Positions 59,686 to 64,000 of a stretch of DNA of 64,000 bases are shown here, piece after piece; position 1 is the first letter of the stretch, and each line of letters starts with the position of its first letter. The notes beneath the pieces are model-generated. The model saw only the letters and a list, made by a program, of their open reading frames with translations, was not told where the DNA came from and did not search any database. The stretch spans positions 1 to 64,000 of the forward strand of contig QHUK01000040.1 of the NCBI GenBank assembly GCA_003222085.1, read 5' to 3'. Origin of the DNA: Gemmatimonadota bacterium. GTDB taxonomy: Bacteria > Gemmatimonadota > Gemmatimonadetes > Gemmatimonadales > GWC2-71-9. The position numbers and the translations under genes were made by a program.

Positions 59686-62600
59686 CAGTCGGCCTCCACG
59701 GGTTGCGTCACGTGCAGCCGGCGCGCGCTCCGCGCCGTCAAGCGGTCCAGCAGCACGTACCCCACGGGCACGACGAACAATGTGAGCACCGTGGAAAAGA
59801 AAATCCCGCCCACGATGGCGTAGCCGAGCGGTCGGCGCGACGTGGAGCCCGCACCGACCCCGATCATCACCGGGATCGCGCCCATGATCGTTGACACCGA
59901 TGTCATAAGAATCGGCCGCAGCCGGATGCGACCCGACTCGAGCACCGCGGCGACGGTGTCGAGTCCCTTTGCCTTGAGCTGGTTGGCGTATTCCACGAGG
60001 AGGATCGAGTTCTTGGTCACGAGCCCGATCAACAGGACCATGCCGATCTCGCTGTACAGGTTGATCGTCCCGCCCGGGCGATGCAGTAGGGCCGCCAGGA
60101 GCAGGGTCGCGAGCGCGCCGGTCACGGCGAGGGGCACGGCCAGCAACACGGTGAACGGGTGCACCAGCGACTCGAACTGCGACGCGAGCACCATGAACAC
60201 GACCAGCAGCGCCACGCCGAAGGCGAAGTACAGCGCGCCCCCGCTCTCCCTGAACTCGCGGGAGTCACCCGCCAGCGCTGTCGTGCTTCCCGGGGGAAGC
60301 ACCCGCCGCGCCAGGCGATCGAGTGAATCGAGCGCCTCACCCTGGGCGAACGGGGGGATCAGGGACGCCGACAGCGTAAACGACGGCACCCGGTTGAAGT
60401 GGTTGATCTGCCTCGGCCCCACGCCCTCTTCGACTCTCGCCAGGGCGCCCAGTTGCACCAGCTGCTCGCCGTGTCCACGGAGGTATATCCCTGACATGTC
60501 GCTCGGCGTGGCCCGGTCGCTGCGATCGAGCTGTACCATCACGTAATACAGCTTGTCGTTCCGGGTGAACGTGCTGACCCGACGGCCGCCGAGGAAGGTC
60601 TGCAGGGCGGCCGCGACGTCGCGCACGGGAACCCCGAGGTCCTCCGCGCGGTCCCGGTCGAACGTGACGCGCAACTCCGGCTTGTTGAAACGCAGGTCGG
60701 TGTCGATGTTCGTGAGACCCTTGATGGCGCGCGCCTGCGGCACGAGCGTGTCCATGGCCTGCGCCAGCCGCGCGATGTCGGGATGCTGCACCACGAACTG
60801 CACCGGCTGGCTGAACCCGAGCGCGCCCGGGCTGTACGGGAACGCCTGGATGCCGGCGATCCCGAACAGCTGTGGGAACAGCATGCCGACGAGCTGCTGG
60901 ACGCTGTTCTTGCGTTCGCTCCAGTCTTTGAGGATGACGCCGACAAACGCCCGGTTGACCCCCCCGGCGAATCCGCCGATGATCGTGAAGTAGCCCTGGA
61001 CCCCCGGGGTCTTGCCGATGATCTGCTCGACCTGCCGCACGTAGCCGTCCGTGTATTCGAGCGATGAGCCCTCGGGCGCGAATGCCACCACCAGGAAGAA
61101 CCCGCGGTCGTCGTCGGGAATCAGCTCTTGCTGGAGGCTCTTGTAGAACACGAACGCCAGGGCCACCGTCACGACCGTCCCGACCACCACCACGCCTCGA
61201 TGCCGCAGCGCGGTCTGCAGCAGCTTCGCATAGCGCTCGGCGATGGCATTGAAACCCGCCTCCAACATCTTGAAGACCGCCCCATGCTCGTGCGGCACCC
61301 GCAGCACCTTGGCGCACAGCATCGGCGTCAACGTGAGCGCGACAAATCCCGAAATCACGACGGCCCCGGCGACCGCGATCCCGAACTCGCTCAACAGCCG
61401 TCCGGTGGAGCCGCGCAGGAACCCCAGCGGCGTGAACACCGCGACCAGCGCGATGGTCGTCGCGATCACGGCGAAGCCGATCTCGTTGGTGCCGTTGACC
61501 GCGGCCTGCTCCGGCGCCTCGTGCAGCTCCTCCTGGTGCCGGTAGGCGTTCTCGAGCACGATGATCGCGTCGTCCACCACGATGCCGATGGCGATCGTGA
61601 GCGCGAGCAGGGTGAAGTTATTGATCGAGAATCCCAGGAAATACATGATCGCGAACGTCGCCACGATCGACGCCGGGATCGCGAGCCCGGGGATCACGGT
61701 CGCCCGCAGATTCCGCAGGAACACGAAAATGATCAGCACGACGAGAATGGCCGCGATCAGGAGCGTCAGGCGCGCGTCGTTGATCGAGTGGGTGACGAAC
61801 ACGGACCCATCGAACGCGGTTTCGAGCTTCACGCCCGGGGGCAGCATCTGCTGGATGCCGGGGATGGCCTCGCGAATGCGTTGCGCCACGTCGATGAGGT
61901 TCGCTTTGGACTGCCGGACCACACCGATGGCGACGGCGGGATTTGCATTGTAGCGGAAGATCGAGCGAGTGTCCTCGGGCGCGAGCTCGACGTGCGCCAC
62001 ATCCTTGAGCTTGACGACCTGCCCGCCCTGACTCGTCACGACCAGCTCCCCGAATTCCCGCGGGTTCTTGAGCTCGCCCAGGGACCGGACCGAAAACTCC
62101 CGCCGCGTCGATTCGATTCGGCCGGCGGGAATTTCGACGTTGCGCGCGTTGATCGCGCTCTCCACGTCCTGCACCGTGAGGCTCCGCGCCGACAGCTGGT
62201 CCGGCTGGACCCACACGCGCATCGCGAAGCGCCGCTCGCCGTAGACCCCGGCGCTGCCGACACCCGCGAGACTCTGCAGCCGCGCTTTGACCAGTCGGTC
62301 GGCGACATCCGAGAGCTGCATCAGGTCGTAGTTCGGGCTGCTCAGGGCCAACCAGAAGAAGGGTTGCGCGTCGGCCTGCTGCTTCGCGATCACGGGCTCG
62401 AGCACGTCGACCGGCAGCCGCCCGCGCACCCGCGACACCTTGTCGCGCACATCCTGCGCGGCGACGTCGACGGGCCGGTCGAGGTTGAACTCCAGGATGA
62501 TCTGGCTGTTCTCCTCCGAAGAGGAGCTCGAGAGCGTGCGCAGTCCCTGGATCGTGGACAGCTCCTCCTCGAGCACGTCGGTCACCGCCGTCTCCACCAC

Positions 62601-62771
62601 CTGCGCGTTGGCGCCCGGCAGGGTGGTGGAGACCGAGATGATCGGAGGGTCGATATCCGGGAGCTCGCGCACGGAGAGGCGCGTGTAGCCGATGACGCCG
62701 AACAGCACGAGTGCGGCCGAGATCATGCTGGCCAGGACGGGGCGTCGAATGGACGTTTCGGAGAGTTTCAT
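59685..62771 (-). CDS. RND multidrug efflux pump (HAE1/AcrB type)
   Basis: 1028 residues, the AcrB length, with 12 membrane segments and two periplasmic halves. IRRPVLASMISAALVLFGVI is the start motif. The proton-relay Asp pair is in TIAIGIVVDDAIIVLENAYR, the relay Lys in GLVTKNSILLVEYANQLKAK. Other marks: PDIDPPIISVSTTLPGANAQ, ADAQPFFWLALSS, QQELIPDDDRGFFLVVAFAP, LTFDRDRAEDLGVPVRDVAA-like segment, and SIRRPLGYAIVGG-like segment near the end (SRRPLGYAIVGGIFFS). It exports drugs or lipophiles with the TolC channel and adaptor encoded downstream. The start is near an upstream direct repeat. Confidence 0.95.
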   Translation of the reverse strand: MKLSETSIRRPVLASMISAALVLFGVIGYTRLSVRELPDIDPPIISVSTTLPGANAQVVETAVTDVLEEELSTIQGLRTLSSSSSEENSQIILEFNLDRPVDVAAQDVRDKVSRVRGRLPVDVLEPVIAKQQADAQPFFWLALSSPNYDLMQLSDVADRLVKARLQSLAGVGSAGVYGERRFAMRVWVQPDQLSARSLTVQDVESAINARNVEIPAGRIESTRREFSVRSLGELKNPREFGELVVTSQGGQVVKLKDVAHVELAPEDTRSIFRYNANPAVAIGVVRQSKANLIDVAQRIREAIPGIQQMLPPGVKLETAFDGSVFVTHSINDARLTLLIAAILVVLIIFVFLRNLRATVIPGLAIPASIVATFAIMYFLGFSINNFTLLALTIAIGIVVDDAIIVLENAYRHQEELHEAPEQAAVNGTNEIGFAVIATTIALVAVFTPLGFLRGSTGRLLSEFGIAVAGAVVISGFVALTLTPMLCAKVLRVPHEHGAVFKMLEAGFNAIAERYAKLLQTALRHRGVVVVGTVVTVALAFVFYKSLQQELIPDDDRGFFLVVAFAPEGSSLEYTDGYVRQVEQIIGKTPGVQGYFTIIGGFAGGVNRAFVGVILKDWSERKNSVQQLVGMLFPQLFGIAGIQAFPYSPGALGFSQPVQFVVQHPDIARLAQAMDTLVPQARAIKGLTNIDTDLRFNKPELRVTFDRDRAEDLGVPVRDVAAALQTFLGGRRVSTFTRNDKLYYVMVQLDRSDRATPSDMSGIYLRGHGEQLVQLGALARVEEGVGPRQINHFNRVPSFTLSASLIPPFAQGEALDSLDRLARRVLPPGSTTALAGDSREFRESGGALYFAFGVALLVVFMVLASQFESLVHPFTVLLAVPLAVTGALATLLLAALLHRPGGTINLYSEIGMVLLIGLVTKNSILLVEYANQLKAKGLDTVAAVLESGRIRLRPILMTSVSTIMGAIPVMIGVGAGSTSRRPLGYAIVGGIFFSTVLTLFVVPVGYVLLDRLTARSARRLHVTQPVEAD

Positions 62772-62776
62772 ATGGC

Positions 62777-62795
62777 CCGAAAATTAACCGAAAAT
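62777..62795. promoter_or_regulatory. 11-bp-phased direct repeat upstream of RND operon
   Basis: CCGAAAAT occurs at 62777-62784 and again at 62788-62795, one helical turn apart, six bases upstream of the RND start (62771). Such phased direct repeats are a common arrangement for a regulator. On the minus strand the sequence is AT-rich around the putative -10 (TTAATT). The 154-base gap 62772-62925 shows nothing else definite. Confidence 0.4.
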
Positions 62796-62925
62796 GGTCG
62801 CACCGGAAGAAGTCCCGGCTGTAAGGGAACGGTGAACTCTTTCCCGCACGTCTCTGCTGTACGACGAACTGGACCCCCCAAATGCGACATTCCCGCCCTA
62901 CATACGGCTGTGGCGTCGCCTGGCT

Positions 62926-63507
62926 TCACTTGCTGGAGGGCGTGCTGACCCCGCGTGTGGCTTCGAGCCGCAGGTACTCCGGCACCCAGGTGGCGCCGCC
63001 GTCGCTTGACCGATCGGCCGACCAGCTGAAGTGGTCCGGCTGGATATTGTAATACCGAATCTTCAGGATCGTGGTCCGGCCGTCCGGTGACTGCCCGCGC
63101 TGCTCGACGTGCATTTCCGAGCCCTGCTTGACCCCCACCAGCTCCGACCAGCGGCCAGTTGCTCCGCCCAACTCGTCCACGTAACGCATGGTCCAGGTGG
63201 CGGTCTTCGTGTCGAACACGCGCAAGGTGGTGCCTGCATACACGATGCGGCCGGCATCGTCCGAGACGCCGTACTCGTCCACCATACCGAGGCCATTGAG
63301 CGTCTTCGCGGCGCGCCACACTCCGTGGTAGCGGGGCGGCGTGCCGTGGGACTTCGAGGTGACGTCCACGGACCACTCGCCGAGCAGGAAATCGAACTGG
63401 GATGCTTCGGGTGGCGGGCCCTGCGGTGCCGGCGCCTGCTGCGCGCCGGACCGCCCGGGCCCCAACAGCGCGAACGACAGCGCCAGGAACGTCACGCGGT
63501 GGTGCAT
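62926..63507 (-). CDS. Exported DUF1579-like protein
   Basis: 193 residues from ATG 63507; GGAGG precedes it and a TTG upstream is rejected. Signal peptide VTFLALSFALLGPGRSGAQ. The mature domain reads SQFDFLLGEWSVDVTSKSHG, YHGVWRAAKTLNGLGMVDEY, TLRVFDTKTATWTMRYVDEL, GRWSELVGVKQG, ILKIRYYNIQPDHFSWSADR SSDGG, a calycin-like strand pattern matching DUF1579/lipocalin-like proteins. Secreted to the periplasm; function unknown. It is divergent from the membrane protein at 63672. Confidence 0.75.
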   Translation of the reverse strand: MHHRVTFLALSFALLGPGRSGAQQAPAPQGPPPEASQFDFLLGEWSVDVTSKSHGTPPRYHGVWRAAKTLNGLGMVDEYGVSDDAGRIVYAGTTLRVFDTKTATWTMRYVDELGGATGRWSELVGVKQGSEMHVEQRGQSPDGRTTILKIRYYNIQPDHFSWSADRSSDGGATWVPEYLRLEATRGVSTPSSK

Positions 63508-63671
63508 GAGATCCGCCTCCAAGCGAAGAAGTGAGCGGCAGACTGCTCGCGCCTATCTTGCCGCGAGTCCGCCGCCGGTTCAACCGGGTCTTCGCCGAAG
63601 GGGCGGATCGCCCCGCTCAGCGGCCCGCGCGAAGCTTGCGGGCGCCGCGGCGTCCACACACTCTTGCGCAC

Positions 63672-64000
63672 ATGCGGAGCAGCCTTCGCCTCGTACTGGC
63701 GTGGGCCCCGTTATGGGGCCTCTGGTTTCTCATCGCCATCTCCTCCCCGGGGCAGTCCCTGGCGCACGCCGCGCTGGACGCGACGCTGTCCATCGGCACC
63801 GCCGCGCTGCTGGGCGTCGCCGTGTGGCGGCTGACCGGGGTGTACGTCTGGCCCGAGCAACCGCAATTCACGTTCTTTGGGACGCACCTCGTCGCGGGCT
63901 CGCTCTTCGCCGTCCTGTGGATGCTCCCGATGTTCGGTGCCGAAGCGTTACGCCGACACGTGGGCCTGCTCGAGGTCGCGCGGCTGCCCCGCGTGCTCGC
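63672..64000 (+). CDS. Membrane protein N-terminus, possibly a sensor histidine kinase (cut by window)
   Basis: From ATG 63672 the frame stays open to the window end (109 codons). It starts RSSLRLVLAWAPLWGLWFLI, and three membrane segments follow (LSIGTAALLGVAVWRLTGV, FFGTHLVAGSLFAVLWMLPM). The WAPLW...GTAALLGVAVWRLTG pattern recalls LytS/YehU-like histidine kinase input regions, but the catalytic part lies outside, so this is tentative. The gap 63508-63671 holds no clear promoter. Confidence 0.6.
   Translation, partial: MRSSLRLVLAWAPLWGLWFLIAISSPGQSLAHAALDATLSIGTAALLGVAVWRLTGVYVWPEQPQFTFFGTHLVAGSLFAVLWMLPMFGAEALRRHVGLLEVARLPRVL

Overview
The window is a gene-dense, GC-rich bacterial chromosome segment with many GTG starts and short stop/start overlaps. 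A TonB-dependent receptor, a TolC/RND/adaptor operon and many lipoproteins indicate a diderm. The gene content resembles Gemmatimonadota: CstA-YbdD, MK-type UbiA/UbiD/UbiX genes, large secreted RCC1/Ig/PD40 proteins and an ECF sigma factor with a zinc-finger anti-sigma. The phylum is inferred from gene content and style; no rRNA gene is present to confirm it. No tRNA, rRNA, transposase, phage gene or CRISPR array was seen.

Layout. 1-4817: a RidA tail, two decayed genes, then a minus-strand run of secreted lipoproteins (Ig-like, PD40 propeller, NHL-type propeller, subtilase). 5027-8868: cstA, ybdD, an exported amidohydrolase and an HXXEE membrane protein, all minus. 9028-15263: SDR, lipoprotein, isocitrate-type dehydrogenase, DUF4139 protein, metallophosphoesterase and glutaryl-CoA dehydrogenase. 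15313-21108: TonB receptor, etfB, etfA and ETF:quinone oxidoreductase; with gcdH these feed acyl-CoA electrons to the quinone pool. 21342-22247: a small Arg-rich protein and a GGDEF-like protein. 22242-31736 (minus): gpmI, an outer-membrane protein, a tungstate/molybdate-type ABC permease and ATPase, a PTPS/QueD-like protein, FdhD, a CoA-binding protein, MobA, MobB, MoeA, an active-type diguanylate cyclase and MarC, in effect a molybdenum/tungsten cofactor operon. 31747-43844: SH3 protein, guaB, an APC permease, nrnA, an MBL hydrolase, an M20 peptidase, an Mrp-type Fe-S carrier and small proteins. 43930-47528: MASE1-GGDEF cyclase, MATE exporter, SAM hydroxide adenosyltransferase. 47493-52803: anti-sigma and ECF sigma, divergent from menG, ubiD-, ubiA- and ubiX-type genes (late menaquinone synthesis, probably the futalosine route) and a phosphodiesterase. 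52963-57273: two tandem secreted Ig/RCC1 lipoproteins. 57281-62771 (minus): an RND efflux operon. 62926-64000: an exported DUF1579-like protein and the start of a membrane protein.

The most unusual signal is a set of short-period tandem repeats (mostly 7-bp, also 8, 10 and 13 bp). They usually form two inverted arms made of the same 'words' in shuffled order. At least eleven sit within about 15 bases of a stop codon, and every one of these lies between genes on the same strand. Others lie inside genes without breaking the frame (gpmI; possibly the DUF4139 gene) or run into the start of the next gene (TonB receptor, ybdD, perhaps fdhD). One pair of inverted arms brackets a whole small lipoprotein gene. 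Unrelated word families share this arrangement, which suggests one process that makes or targets them. This set is the best candidate for an undescribed system here.
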